DNA from: Actinoallomurus bryophytorum | GTDB taxonomy: Bacteria; Actinomycetota; Actinomycetes; Streptosporangiales; Streptosporangiaceae | Assembly: GCF_006716425.1 (NCBI RefSeq) | Contig: NZ_VFOZ01000001.1 | Location: forward strand, 806,001-870,000 | Length of the DNA: 64,000 nt | Direction of reading: 5' to 3' | Shown here: positions 25,245-34,667 of the stretch, in pieces | How the letters are laid out: each line of letters opens with the position of its first letter | Numbering within the stretch: position 1 is the stretch's first letter | Notes under the pieces: generated by a model | What the model saw: only the letters and a program-made list of their open reading frames with translations | Told to the model about the DNA's origin: nothing | Database searches by the model: none | Position numbers and translations under genes: made by a program

Positions 25245-26342
25245 TCAGCCGGTCTTGTGGATCCAGCCGTACGGGTCGGGGCGCTCGCCGTACTGGATGC
25301 CGACGAGCTCCTCGCGCAGGCGCATGGTCACCGGGCCCGGCTCGCCGGAGCCGACCGTCCACTCGCCGCCGGCGCCCTTGACCCGTCCGACCGGGGTGAT
25401 CACCGCAGCCGTACCGCAGGCGAAGACCTCGGTCAGCTCTCCCGAGGCGCACCCGGCGCGCCACTCGTCGGTCGAGATCCGGCCTTCGGACGCGGGAAAT
25501 CCCAGGTCGGGAGCGAGTTGCAGCAGAGAGTCACGCGTGATGCCGGGCAGCAGCGTGCCGGTCAGGGCAGGGGTCACGATGCGGGCGTCCGAGCCCGACC
25601 CGTGGACGAAGAAGAGGTTCATGCCCCCCATCTCCTCGACCCACCGGTGCTCGTTGGCGTCGAGCCAGACGACCTGGTCGCAGCCCTCGCGGACCGCCTG
25701 GGCCTGGGCGACGAAGGCCGCGGCGTAGTTGCCGCCGCACTTGGCCGTTCCGGTGCCGCCGGGGGCGGCGCGCGTGTACTCCTCCGACAGCCACACCGAG
25801 ACCGGCTTGATGCCGCCGGTGAAGTACGCGCCCGAGGGCGAGGCGATGACGATGAATTTGAACGACGACGAAGGGCTGTTCACGCCGAGCCCACGCTGCG
25901 TCGCGATCATGAAGGGGCGCAGGTAGAGGCTGTGTCCCTCGTGAGTGGGGACCCAGTCACGGTCCGTGTCGACCAGGAGCTCGAGCGAGCGGACGAACAG
26001 CTCCTCGGGCAACGGCGGCATCGCCATCCGCTCACACGAGCTGTTGAAACGGGCCGCGTTGGCGTACGGGCGGAAGGTCACGATCGACCCGTCCGCCTGC
26101 CGGTACGCCTTCAGACCTTCGAACAGCTCCTGCGCGTAGTGGAAGACCGCGGTCGCCGGGTCGAGCGTCAGCGGCCCGTACGGCTCAAGGCGCGCGTCGT
26201 GCCAGCCGTCCTCTTCGGTCCAGCTGATGGTGATCATGTGATCGGTGAAGACCTGGCCGAATCCGGGGTTCTCCAGCAGGCGCTGACGCTCCTCGGCCGA
26301 GCTGCGGTGCCCGGATAGCTGGATATCAAAGGTGTTGTTCAT
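25245..26342 (-). CDS. ilvE: Branched-chain amino-acid aminotransferase
   Basis: A 365-residue fold-type IV PLP enzyme. The Schiff-base Lys is Lys201 in [13 protein letters not shown]. Other BCAT hallmarks are [14 protein letters not shown] and [13 protein letters not shown]. It transfers the amino group in the last step of Ile, Val and Leu synthesis. It lies downstream of leuB in the same direction, separated by a strong terminator, so it has its own promoter in 26343-26430. Confidence 0.95.
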   Translation of the reverse strand: MNNTFDIQLSGHRSSAEERQRLLENPGFGQVFTDHMITISWTEEDGWHDARLEPYGPLTLDPATAVFHYAQELFEGLKAYRQADGSIVTFRPYANAARFNSSCERMAMPPLPEELFVRSLELLVDTDRDWVPTHEGHSLYLRPFMIATQRGLGVNSPSSSFKFIVIASPSGAYFTGGIKPVSVWLSEEYTRAAPGGTGTAKCGGNYAAAFVAQAQAVREGCDQVVWLDANEHRWVEEMGGMNLFFVHGSGSDARIVTPALTGTLLPGITRDSLLQLAPDLGFPASEGRISTDEWRAGCASGELTEVFACGTAAVITPVGRVKGAGGEWTVGSGEPGPVTMRLREELVGIQYGERPDPYGWIHKTG

Positions 26343-26433
26343 CTGCGGTCCTCTCGCGGCGCGGCCGCGTCGCCACGCTTACCCATCATTGTCTTACTTT
26401 GACGTCCTAGTATCTCCTCGGTCACGGCAACGC

Positions 26434-26460
26434 AGAAAGGGCGCGCCGTGGGGCGCGCCC
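26434..26460 (-). terminator. Terminator after leuB
   Basis: GGGCGCGCC pairs with its exact complement across a 4-nt loop, followed on the minus strand by CTTTCTG. Located 30 bp after the leuB stop. Confidence 0.7.
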
Positions 26461-26489
26461 GGAGATGTTCCTTGGGAGGAAGGCGCGCC

Positions 26490-27536
26490 CTAGCCGGTTA
26501 CTCGCTCGGCGAGGTCGTCGCCGGCCTCCTGCGTCGAACGCGCGGCCCATGCGCCCTGGCGTTCGATGATGTCGTCGGCGACCGCCTGCTCCACGCGACG
26601 CGCCTCCGTGGTGAATCCCAGATGGTCCAGGAGGAGCCCGACGGACAGGACGGTGGCCGTGGGGTCGGCCTTGCCCTGCCCTGCGATGTCGGGCGCGCTG
26701 CCGTGCACCGGCTCGAACATGCTCGGCGCGCTGCCGGAGGGGTTGAGGTTGCCGCTCGCGGCCAGGCCGATGCCGCCGGCCACCGCGGCGCCCAGGTCGG
26801 TGATGATGTCGCCGAACAGGTTGTCGGTGACGATCACGTCGAAGCGCTGCGGCTGGCTGACGAAGAACATGGTGGCGGCGTCGACATGGCAGTAGTCGAC
26901 CTCGATGTCGGGAAACTCCTGGGCCACGGCATCGACGGTACGCGACCACAGGTCACCGGCATAGACCAGCACGTTGTTCTTGTGGACGAGGGTGAGCTTC
27001 TTGCGCGGCCGCCGGGCGGCGAGCTCGAAGGCGTACCGGACGGTGCGCTCGACGCCGAAGGCGGTGTTGACGCTCTCCTGGGTGGCGATCTCCTGGGGGG
27101 TGCCGCGCCGCAGGACGCCACCCGCTCCGGCGTACGGGCCCTCGGTGCCCTCACGGACGACCATCATGTCGATGTCCTCGGACCGCACGCCGGCCAGAGG
27201 AGTGGCCACACCCGGGTAGAGGCGGACGGGGCGCAGGTTGATGTAGTGGTCGAGCTCGAACCGCAGCTTGAGCAGGAGCCCGCGCTCGAGGACGCCGCTC
27301 GGCACGCTCGGGTCGCCCACGGCGCCCAGCAGGATCGCGTCGTGGCCGCGGATCTCCTCCAGCGTCGCGTCGGGCAGCGCCTCGCCCGTCTTGTGCCAGT
27401 AGGTCGCGCCCAGTTCGTACACCGTCTGCTCGATCGTGAGCCCGAGCGCGTCGAGGACCTTCAGCCCTTCCGCCACGACCTCGGGGCCGATGCCGTCACC
27501 TGGGACCACGGCGAGCCTGATGCTGCGGGAAGCCAT
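26490..27536 (-). CDS. leuB: 3-isopropylmalate dehydrogenase
   Basis: A 348-residue member of the isocitrate/isopropylmalate dehydrogenase family. [12 protein letters not shown] opens it. The substrate and metal sites are in [24 protein letters not shown] and [23 protein letters not shown] is bound in [20 protein letters not shown]. It oxidatively decarboxylates 3-isopropylmalate in leucine synthesis and may also serve 3-methylmalate from the citramalate route. Single-gene transcript, with a terminator downstream. Confidence 0.95.
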   Translation of the reverse strand: MASRSIRLAVVPGDGIGPEVVAEGLKVLDALGLTIEQTVYELGATYWHKTGEALPDATLEEIRGHDAILLGAVGDPSVPSGVLERGLLLKLRFELDHYINLRPVRLYPGVATPLAGVRSEDIDMMVVREGTEGPYAGAGGVLRRGTPQEIATQESVNTAFGVERTVRYAFELAARRPRKKLTLVHKNNVLVYAGDLWSRTVDAVAQEFPDIEVDYCHVDAATMFFVSQPQRFDVIVTDNLFGDIITDLGAAVAGGIGLAASGNLNPSGSAPSMFEPVHGSAPDIAGQGKADPTATVLSVGLLLDHLGFTTEARRVEQAVADDIIERQGAWAARSTQEAGDDLAERVTG

Positions 27537-27596
27537 TTACGTACCCTAGCGGAGCGTCTCAGCGCCTGAACACTCGTCTCACCCCATGAACCTCGA

Positions 27597-28820
27597 TCAG
27601 GCGGGTTCCGCGCCGGCGATCGCGCGGTCGAAGACCAGGGCACGCGCGGTGGCCAGGCCGGTCGCGAGGGCCCCGAGCACGACGGCGTCGTCACCGAGAG
27701 GTGAGACCTCGACCCGCGGCGGTCCCAGTGGCGTGGTCGTCTCCAGCCGTTCGCGTACCGCTCCGAGCAGGACGTCCGCGCCGTGACCACCGATGCCGCC
27801 GCCCAGCACGACGAGCTCGGGGTCGAGCAGGGCCACCACTCCGGCCAGAGCGCGTGCCACGTGGTCGGTCTCGTGCGCGACCGCGCGCACCGCGACGGGG
27901 TCGCCGTCCCGTGCCTCGTCGAAGACACGCTTGGCGGTGATCTGCCCCTCCATGCCGAGACGCTGCGCGGTCGCGACCACGCCGGGAGCCGACGCGACGG
28001 ACTCGAACATGCCGTGCCGCCTGGTGCCCGGGGTGTTCGCGAGCGGGTCGGTCTCCCCCATCGGCAGGAACGCGATCTCACCGGCCGCGCCGCGCGCGCC
28101 GCGGTAGAGCTCGCCGTCGATGATGATCCCCATGCCGATGCCGGTGCCGATCGAGACGTAGACGAAGTGCCGCAGACCCGCGCCGAGCCCGTACCCCTGC
28201 TCCCCCAGCGCGGCCAGCGCGATGTCGTTCTCGATCGCGAACGGGACCGGCAGCCGCTCGGCGAGGCGCCCGATCACGCCGGGCTGGTCCCAGCCGGGCA
28301 GGTTGGGTGCGAGGTGCAGGCGCCGGTTGCCGACGTCGTGCACGCCCGGTGTGCCCAGGACGATGTTGGTGATCTCCCCGCCGGCCGCGGCGGCGAGGTC
28401 GTCGACGATCCGGCCGAGCCTGCCGATCAGCGCGGTCGCGCTCCCCGCCTGGGCCGGGACGTCCTCGCGTACGGCGATCTCGCCGCTCAGGTCGACCAGC
28501 GCGGCGCGAATCCACTCACGCCCGACGTCGAGGCCGATCACCCAGCCGGCCTCGGGCCGGATCTCGTACAGCAGCGCGGCGCGTCCCGCGTTCCCGGTGC
28601 GATGCCCCACGGAGAGGACCAGCCCCGCGCGCTCGAGGTCGGCCAGGGCGAGCGAGATCGTCGGCTTCGACAGACCGGTCGCGGCCGCGAGCTGGGGTCG
28701 CGAGACCGGGCCCAGCACACGGATCCGCTCGTAGACGGCCCGCTCGTTCATGATCCGCAACACGCTTGTGGTGTTCGCGGTGGGATTCACACTCCCCGTC
28801 CCACCAAGTTCGGTCGACAC
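27597..28820 (-). CDS. ROK-family transcriptional repressor
   Basis: A 407-residue regulator with an N-terminal winged helix (residues about 18-80: RIMNERAVYERIRVLGPVSR, then AAATGLSKPTISLALADLER) fused to a ROK sugar-kinase fold (VIGLDVGREWIRAALVDL, ENDIALAALGEQGYG, YVSIGTGIGMGIIIDG). The protein contains no Cys, so the ROK zinc motif CXCGXXGCXE is absent. NagC/XylR-type proteins bind palindromes and release them on binding a sugar. It is divergent from the sugar ABC operon, and a palindrome at 28890 lies between them. Confidence 0.88.
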   Translation of the reverse strand: MSTELGGTGSVNPTANTTSVLRIMNERAVYERIRVLGPVSRPQLAAATGLSKPTISLALADLERAGLVLSVGHRTGNAGRAALLYEIRPEAGWVIGLDVGREWIRAALVDLSGEIAVREDVPAQAGSATALIGRLGRIVDDLAAAAGGEITNIVLGTPGVHDVGNRRLHLAPNLPGWDQPGVIGRLAERLPVPFAIENDIALAALGEQGYGLGAGLRHFVYVSIGTGIGMGIIIDGELYRGARGAAGEIAFLPMGETDPLANTPGTRRHGMFESVASAPGVVATAQRLGMEGQITAKRVFDEARDGDPVAVRAVAHETDHVARALAGVVALLDPELVVLGGGIGGHGADVLLGAVRERLETTTPLGPPRVEVSPLGDDAVVLGALATGLATARALVFDRAIAGAEPA

Positions 28821-28889
28821 GCGTCCCCTCCCACGCCGATGTCACAGGTTGGCATATCACGAGACGGTCCGGGTTGCGCGTATTGATTC

Positions 28890-28908
28890 GTTAGGGACCC
28901 TCCCTTAC
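28890..28908. promoter_or_regulatory. Candidate ROK operator upstream of the ABC operon
   Basis: GTTAGGGACCCTCCCTTAC, an imperfect palindrome (GTNAGGGA / TCCCTNAC). The same 19-mer with two changed central bases occurs at 33180. It lies between the divergent ROK repressor and the binding-protein gene. The two sites are the strongest shared non-coding sequence in this block. Confidence 0.65.
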
Positions 28909-28994
28909 ATTTCTCCCCAGGGTAGCTCGGGGGAACCCTGGATCGCGGGCCGTCACGGTCCGCGGGCGGACACCAGGAAGAAGGTGGACATCCC

Positions 28995-30074
28995 ATGCGC
29001 AGAGGATGGCTCGTGATACCCGTCGCGGTGGCACTCGTCGCCGCAGGCTGTGGATCCGGTAAGAAGAACGACTCCGCGAAGGGCGGTGAGAAGTCACCGA
29101 CGATCGCGCTCTTCCTCCCCGAATCCAAGACGACGCGTTATGAGGCCTTCGACCGGCCGCTGTTCGAGGCGAAGGTCAAGGCGCTCTGCCCGGCCTGCAA
29201 GATCCTCTACAACAACGCCGACCAGGACGCCGCCAAGCAGCAGTCCCAGGTCGAGTCGGCGATCACCCAGGGGGCCGACGTCCTGGCCCTCGACGCCGTC
29301 GACGCCAAGGCGGTCGCGCCGCAGGTCAACCACGCGCGGCAGCGCAACATCCCGGTCATCGCCTACGACCGGCTGATCACCGGCATCGACTACGCGTACT
29401 ACGTCTCGTTCAACAACGTGCGGGTCGGCCAGATGCAGGGGCAGGCACTGCTCGACGCGATGAACGCGCGTGGCACGACGGCCAAGGGCAAGATCATCAT
29501 GCTCAACGGCGCGCCCACCGACCCGAGCTCGGGCGACTACAAGAAGGGCGCGCACAGCGTCCTGGACGGCAAGGTCCAGATCGGCAGGGAGTTCGACACT
29601 CCCGACTGGAGCCCCGACAAGGCGCAGCAGGAGACCGAACAGGCCATCACGGCGCTCGGCCGGGACAACGTCGTGGGCGTGCTCTCGGCCAACGACGGCA
29701 TGGCCGGCGGCGCGATCGCCGCGATGAAGCGCGCCGGCTACAAGACACTGCCCCCGATCACCGGGCAGGACGCCGAGGTCGGGGCGGTCCAGCGGATCAT
29801 CACCGGCGAGCAGTACATGACGATCTACCTCAACATCAGGCAGCAGGCCGAGAAGTCCGCCGAGCTGGCGGTCGCGCTGGGCCGCGGCCAGCACCCGGCC
29901 GCACCCACGAAGGTCAACAACGGCAGCGCGGACATCCCGGCGTTCCTGCTCGACCCGACCGCGGTCACCAAGGACAAGATCCAGTCCACGATCATCAAGG
30001 ACGGCTTCTACACGGCCGCCAAGATCTGCACCGGCAAGATCGCCGCCGCGTGCGCGAGCGCGGGGATCAAATGA
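28995..30074 (+). CDS. Sugar ABC transporter substrate-binding lipoprotein (XylF-like)
   Basis: A 359-residue periplasmic-binding-protein type I fold. Lipobox VAAGC places the lipidated Cys at residue 19. The body has TIALFLPESKTTRYEAFDRP, ITQGADVLALDAVDAKAVAP and VVGVLSANDGMAGGAIAAMK, as in xylose/ribose binding proteins. It captures a monosaccharide outside the membrane for the adjacent ATPase and permease. ATG at 28995 follows AAGGTGG. Its TGA stop is shared with the end of an IS605-type remnant (TGACATCC), so the native C-terminus may have been altered by that insertion. Confidence 0.9.
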   Translation: MRRGWLVIPVAVALVAAGCGSGKKNDSAKGGEKSPTIALFLPESKTTRYEAFDRPLFEAKVKALCPACKILYNNADQDAAKQQSQVESAITQGADVLALDAVDAKAVAPQVNHARQRNIPVIAYDRLITGIDYAYYVSFNNVRVGQMQGQALLDAMNARGTTAKGKIIMLNGAPTDPSSGDYKKGAHSVLDGKVQIGREFDTPDWSPDKAQQETEQAITALGRDNVVGVLSANDGMAGGAIAAMKRAGYKTLPPITGQDAEVGAVQRIITGEQYMTIYLNIRQQAEKSAELAVALGRGQHPAAPTKVNNGSADIPAFLLDPTAVTKDKIQSTIIKDGFYTAAKICTGKIAAACASAGIK

Positions 30075-30240
30075 CATCCTCCCTCGCCTGAAGGCGGGGA
30101 TGTCCCCAGCGACCACCCCACTGGGACGAGGTAGCCCCCGCCGTGCGGCGACTGATGCGGGACCGCCGGCGAGGTATCAGACCGGCGGAACAGTGCCGGC
30201 CCCACCTTGGGAACCCCGCCGACCGGACCACCGACTCACA
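30072..30240 (-). mobile_element. Relic of the 3' end of an IS200/IS605-type TnpB element
   Basis: On the minus strand the segment ends CCCCGCCTTCAGGCG, then AGGGAGGATGTCA. That is the widely seen right end of TnpB-type elements, whose 3' RNA (omega/reRNA) precedes it. GC-rich stem-loops upstream (GGGGCCGGCACTG to CGCCGGCGGTC) fit such an RNA. No tnpB coding sequence remains. It sits inside the ABC operon between the binding-protein and ATPase genes and covers most of the 253-bp gap. Identification rests on the end sequence recalled from related elements. Confidence 0.5.
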
Positions 30241-30327
30241 CCGACAGAACCGGGAGACAAAAGTGCCCGACCATGCCACATTCCCTCCCCGCCCCGATGG
30301 ACAGGGCCGCCACGCAGGAGGCGTCCG

Positions 30328-31065
30328 GTGACGCTCCAGGTCAGCGGCGTCTCCAAGCGGTACGGCGCCGTCCAGGCCCTCGACGGGGTGGACCTGAGCG
30401 TGGAGGCGGGCGAGGTGGTCGCGCTGGTCGGCGACAACGGCGCGGGCAAGTCGACCCTCGTCAAGGTCGTCTCCGGCGTGATCACGCCGGACTCGGGGAC
30501 GCTGGAGTTCGAGGGCCGTACGGTGCGGATCAACCGGCCGCACGACGCGCAGGCCCTCGGCATCTCCACCGTCTACCAGGATCTCGCGCTCTGCGAGAAC
30601 CTCGACGTGGTCGGCAACCTGTTCCTCGGCTCCGAGGAGCGCAGGTGGTCGCTGATGCGCGGCATCCGGATGGAGCGCCGCGCCCGTGACCTGCTGACCT
30701 CCCTCGACGTCCGGATCCGCGACATCTCGGCGCCGGTCGCGGCCCTGTCCGGCGGCCAGCGGCAGTCGGTGGCGATCACCCGTGCGCTGCTCGGCGAACC
30801 GCGGCTCGTCATCCTGGACGAGCCCACCGCGGCGCTGGGGGTCGAGCAGACCGCCCAGGTGCTGGACCTGGTCAAACGGCTGCGAGATCGTGGCCTCGCG
30901 GTCATGGTCATCTCTCACAACCTGGCCGACGTCCGTGCCGTCAGCGACCGCATCGTGGTGCTGCGCCTGGGCCGTAACGCGGGCGACTTCCGTACCGCGG
31001 ACACCTCGCAGGGAGCGATCGTGGCCGCCATCACCGGTCTGGAGGACCCGACATGGCCTCAGTGA
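30328..31065 (+). CDS. Sugar ABC transporter ATP-binding protein
   Basis: A 245-residue single nucleotide-binding domain: Walker A GDNGAGKS (35-42), signature LSGGQRQSVAITRALL, Walker B LVILDEPTAALG, and H-loop VISHNL. Many monosaccharide (CUT2) importers have a doubled ATPase of about 500 residues. This half-size form is common in actinomycetes. GTG at 30328 has AGGAGG 7 nt upstream. The long N-terminal extension in the same frame reads through the IS relic and is not credible. Overlaps the permease gene by 13 bp. Confidence 0.9.
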   Translation: MTLQVSGVSKRYGAVQALDGVDLSVEAGEVVALVGDNGAGKSTLVKVVSGVITPDSGTLEFEGRTVRINRPHDAQALGISTVYQDLALCENLDVVGNLFLGSEERRWSLMRGIRMERRARDLLTSLDVRIRDISAPVAALSGGQRQSVAITRALLGEPRLVILDEPTAALGVEQTAQVLDLVKRLRDRGLAVMVISHNLADVRAVSDRIVVLRLGRNAGDFRTADTSQGAIVAAITGLEDPTWPQ

Positions 31066-32261
31066 CGCGCGCACCGGACCGCGCCGAGCCCGGCGCCGTA
31101 CTGCGCTCGGCCGGGGACCGCCTCGCCCGCGGTGACCTCGGGCCGCTGCCGGTGATCGCCGGGCTCGTGGTGATCGCGATCGTCTTCGGGACGCTCAACG
31201 ACCACTTCCTGTCGGCGGAGAACCTCACCAACCTCGCGCTGCAGATGGCCGCCACCGGGACGATCTCGCTCGGCGTCATCATGGTGCTGCTCCTCGGCGA
31301 GATCGACCTGTCGGTCGGTTCGGTCAGCGGGCTGAGCGCCGTGCTCATGACGATCTTCAATGTCGAGCACGGCCTGAACCCCCTGCTGTCGGTCGTGGCC
31401 GCGATCGCCATCGCCGCGGTGATCGGCCTGGTGCACGGGCTGATGTTCACCAAGCTGGGGATGCCGTCCTTCGTGGTCACGCTGGCCGGCCTGATCGGCT
31501 GGCAGGGACTGCTGCTCTACCTGCTCGGCAAGGAGGGCACGATCAACCTGCCCTTCGACGGGGCGATCGCGAAGATGAGCGACTCGTGGCTGCCGCCGGT
31601 ACTGAGCTGGGTGACCGCCATCGTGATCGTCGGGGTGTACGGCGGCTCGGCGCTGGTCTCACGGCGCGCGCGTGCCGCCGCCGGGCTGCCGGTCCAGGTG
31701 TTGACCTGGGCGGTCGTACGGATCGGCGGGCTCGCCGTGGTCCTGTGCGTCACCGTGGCGGTGCTGAACGGCGACCGCGGGGTGCCGCTGACCCTGGTCA
31801 TCTTCGGGGCGCTGGTCGTGGCGCTGGACCTGGTGCTGCGGCACACGGTCGGCGGCCGGTGGATCTACGCCGTGGGCGGCAACCCCGAGGCGGCACGGCG
31901 CGCCGGCATCAACGTCACCGCGGTACGGGTCACGGCGTTCGTGGCGGCCTCCAGCCTCGCGGCGGCGGGCGGCATCCTCGCCGCGAGCCGCCTCGTCGCG
32001 GTCAACCAGAGCTCCGGTGGCAGCGACATCCTGCTCAACGCGATCGCCGCGGCCGTGATCGGGGGTACGAGCCTGTTCGGCGGGCGCGGGCGCACGTACG
32101 CCGCGCTGCTGGGCATCCTGGTCATCCAGTCGATCACCAACGGAATGCTCCTGCTCAACGTCGACTCCTCGGTGCGCTTCATGGTGACCGCGAGCGTGCT
32201 GGCGCTCGCCGTCGCGATCGACTCGCTCGCGCGCAAGGGACGGCCGGGAGCCGCTCGGTGA
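31053..32261 (+). CDS. Sugar ABC transporter permease (XylH/RbsC-like)
   Basis: A 402-residue BPD_transp_2 permease with about 10-12 helices. Family segments: GVIMVLLLGEIDLSVGSVSG, KLGMPSFVVTLAGLIGWQGL, IYAVGGNPEAARRAGI and AAAVIGGTSLFGGRGRTYAA. It forms the membrane channel for the sugar delivered by the upstream lipoprotein. The stop overlaps the next gene's GTG as GTGA, so transport and phosphorylation genes are coupled. Confidence 0.9.
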   Translation: MASVTRAPDRAEPGAVLRSAGDRLARGDLGPLPVIAGLVVIAIVFGTLNDHFLSAENLTNLALQMAATGTISLGVIMVLLLGEIDLSVGSVSGLSAVLMTIFNVEHGLNPLLSVVAAIAIAAVIGLVHGLMFTKLGMPSFVVTLAGLIGWQGLLLYLLGKEGTINLPFDGAIAKMSDSWLPPVLSWVTAIVIVGVYGGSALVSRRARAAAGLPVQVLTWAVVRIGGLAVVLCVTVAVLNGDRGVPLTLVIFGALVVALDLVLRHTVGGRWIYAVGGNPEAARRAGINVTAVRVTAFVAASSLAAAGGILAASRLVAVNQSSGGSDILLNAIAAAVIGGTSLFGGRGRTYAALLGILVIQSITNGMLLLNVDSSVRFMVTASVLALAVAIDSLARKGRPGAAR

Positions 32262-33142
32262 GCCTGGTCCTGGGCATCGACTTCGGCGGTACCAAGATCG
32301 CGCTCGCGACCGCGACCACCTCCGGCGAACGCCTGCGCGGTACGCGGATCGAGACCCGCGCCCCGGAGGGGGCCGAGGCGGTCCTGCGGCGGGCCCTCGA
32401 CGCCGCGAACGCCCTCGTCGCCGCCACCCCCGGCCGCCTCGTGGCGGCCGGGGTCTCGACGTTCGGGGTGGTGCGGGGCGGCCGGGTGCGCCTCGCGCCG
32501 AACGTCCCCGGCTGGGAGGACCTGCCGCTGCCCGCGATCCTGCGCGACGGCCTCGGCGTGTCCGCCCTGGACGTGGACAACGACGTGAACGCCGCCGCGA
32601 CCGCCGAGCTGCACTGGGGTGGTCTCGCCGGCACCGACGTCGGCCTGTACGTCAACCTGGGTACGGGCACCGGCGCGGCCCTCGTCGTCGGAGGCCGGGT
32701 GATCCCCGGGACGCACGGTGCGGCCGGGGAGATCGGCTACTTCCTCCGCACACCGGGTGAGCCCGCCTACGCCTCCGGGCGTGCGCCGCTGGAGGAGCAC
32801 ACCTCCGGCAGCGGGCTCGCCGCGCGCGGCTCTGAGCTGCTCGGCGAGCCGGTCGCGGCGGCCGGCCTGTTCGAGCGCCGGGAGGAGCCCGCGGTCGCCG
32901 CGCTGCTGGAGGACGCCGCCGGCGAGGTCGGCATGACGGTGGCCAACCTCGCCACCTTCCTCGACCCCGAACGCGTCGTCGTCGGGGGCGGCATGGCCGG
33001 CGCGTTCCTGCCCGCGCTGCGGGCCGCCATCGCCGGCGCGGTCCCCTTCCCGCCTCCGGTCGAGGCGGCGCGCTTCATCGACGACGCCCCGCTGATCGGC
33101 GCGGTCGCCCTGGCGGTGCGGACCGCGAACGGCCGCGCCTGA
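32258..33142 (+). CDS. ROK-family sugar kinase, copy 1
   Basis: A 294-residue ROK kinase: phosphate-binding LGIDFGGTKIALA, catalytic Asp in DNDVNAAATAEL, and ATP-binding NLGTGTGAALVVGGRVIPGT. Where ROK kinases normally carry CXCGXXGCXE the sequence is GEPAYASGRAPLEEHTSGSG, and the protein has no Cys at all, so the structural zinc site is lost. It presumably phosphorylates the imported sugar, but the specificity is unknown. A close paralogue follows at 34657. Confidence 0.87.
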   Translation: MSLVLGIDFGGTKIALATATTSGERLRGTRIETRAPEGAEAVLRRALDAANALVAATPGRLVAAGVSTFGVVRGGRVRLAPNVPGWEDLPLPAILRDGLGVSALDVDNDVNAAATAELHWGGLAGTDVGLYVNLGTGTGAALVVGGRVIPGTHGAAGEIGYFLRTPGEPAYASGRAPLEEHTSGSGLAARGSELLGEPVAAAGLFERREEPAVAALLEDAAGEVGMTVANLATFLDPERVVVGGGMAGAFLPALRAAIAGAVPFPPPVEAARFIDDAPLIGAVALAVRTANGRA

Positions 33143-33179
33143 GCTGTTTTCACGGCATTTCGGGCCAGCCGGTTCATTT

Positions 33180-33198
33180 GTTAGGGAGTCTCCCTTAC
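33180..33198. promoter_or_regulatory. Candidate ROK operator upstream of the permease-kinase pair
   Basis: GTTAGGGAGTCTCCCTTAC, identical to the site at 28890 except for two central bases, 65 bp before the APC permease start. It ties the second transport module to the same repressor. Confidence 0.65.
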
Positions 33199-33263
33199 CT
33201 TTGATGGAGAGCGTTTCCCCTGGGTATGGCCTTTCCCGTCTCCCCCGCGAACGGAGAGCTTCC

Positions 33264-34667
33264 ATGGCGAGTCCCACAGCGCCGACGTTCGAGCGCCGCC
33301 TCGGCCTGTTCCAGGCCACCACCGTGAACATGACGCAGATGTGCGGCATCGGGCCGTTCGTCACCATCCCCGTCATGATCGCGACGATGGAAGGGCCGCA
33401 GGCGATGTTCGGCTGGGTGGTCGGCGCGATCATCGCGATCACCGACGGCCTGGTCTGGGCGGAGCTCGGCGCCGCGATGCCCGGCGCCGGCGGGAGCTAT
33501 CTCTATCTCCGTGAGGCGTTCCAGTACCGCACCGGGCGGCTCATGCCCTTCCTGTTCGTCTGGTCCGCGGTGCTGTTCATCCCGCTGATCATGTCGACCG
33601 GTGTCATCGGACTCGTGCAGTACGCGGGGTACCTGTGGCCGACGCTCGTCCACGGCAGTGGTCTGTCCACGCCGGGCCACCTGGTCGCCATCGGCGTCGT
33701 CGTGCTCGTGATCGTCGCGCTGTACCGCCGGATCGGCGACATCGGCCGGCTGACCTCCGTCTTCTTCGTGGTGATGCTGATCTCCGTGCTGGGCGTGATC
33801 TTCGCGGCCTTCACGCACTTCAGCCCCCACCTGGCCTTCACCTTCCCCGCGAACGGGGGCTCGAAGTTCTTCACCGGGCTGGGCGCGGGCCTGGTCATCG
33901 CCATCTACGACTACCTCGGCTACAACACCAGCGCCTATCTCGGCGCCGAGATCAAGGATCCGGGCCGGGTGATCCCCCGTTCGATCGTCTTCGCGATCCT
34001 CGGGATCATGGGGCTGTACTTCCTGCTCCAGGTCGGCGTGCTCGGCGTCGTGCCCTGGCAGCAGGCCGAGCACTCCAGCTCGGTCGCCTCGCTCGTCCTG
34101 GAGAAGGCGTGGGGCAAGGGCACCGCGCAGATCTTCACCGTCGGGATCATCATCACCGCGTTCGCCTCGGTCTTCGCCGGGCTGCTGGGCGGCTCACGCG
34201 TGCCGTACAACGCCGCGCGGGACAAGGTGTTCCTGTCCTGGTTCGGGCGGTTGCACCCCCGGCTGAGGTTCCCGACCGCCGGGCTGTTCGCGATGGGGGT
34301 CATCACGGCGATCGGCAGCCTCTTCACGCTCACCGACGTGATCAGCATGCTCACCGCGGTCTTCGTGCTCATCCAGTCGGTCGCCCAGGTGGTCGCGCTG
34401 ACCGTGCTGCGCCGACGGCAGCCGGGCCTGCCCCGCCCGTACAAGATGTGGCTGTACCCGCTGCCCAGCATCGTCGCGCTGGCCGGCTGGCTCTACATCT
34501 ACAAGTCGGCGGGCATCGACCACATCCTGCTGTCCCTCGCGTGGCTGGCGGCCGGCGGCATCGCCTTCCTGGTCTGGGCGCGCGCCGAACACACCTGGCC
34601 GTTCGGCCCCAAGGAGATCCGGGAGTCCTTCCTGGAGAACACCGGGGAGGCCGTCCATGGCACCTGA
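33264..34667 (+). CDS. APC-superfamily permease
   Basis: A 467-residue amino acid/polyamine/organocation-type transporter with about 12 helices. It opens with RRLGLFQATTVNMTQMCGIG, has GAAMPGAGGSYLYLREAFQY (family motif in helix 2-3 region), and IAIYDYLGYNTSAYLGAEIK in helix 6. APC carriers usually import amino acids or amines. Here the gene overlaps a sugar kinase by 11 bp and shares the sugar regulon's operator, so the substrate may be an amino sugar or sugar derivative (inference). ATG at 33264 follows GGAGAG. Confidence 0.85.
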   Translation: MASPTAPTFERRLGLFQATTVNMTQMCGIGPFVTIPVMIATMEGPQAMFGWVVGAIIAITDGLVWAELGAAMPGAGGSYLYLREAFQYRTGRLMPFLFVWSAVLFIPLIMSTGVIGLVQYAGYLWPTLVHGSGLSTPGHLVAIGVVVLVIVALYRRIGDIGRLTSVFFVVMLISVLGVIFAAFTHFSPHLAFTFPANGGSKFFTGLGAGLVIAIYDYLGYNTSAYLGAEIKDPGRVIPRSIVFAILGIMGLYFLLQVGVLGVVPWQQAEHSSSVASLVLEKAWGKGTAQIFTVGIIITAFASVFAGLLGGSRVPYNAARDKVFLSWFGRLHPRLRFPTAGLFAMGVITAIGSLFTLTDVISMLTAVFVLIQSVAQVVALTVLRRRQPGLPRPYKMWLYPLPSIVALAGWLYIYKSAGIDHILLSLAWLAAGGIAFLVWARAEHTWPFGPKEIRESFLENTGEAVHGT

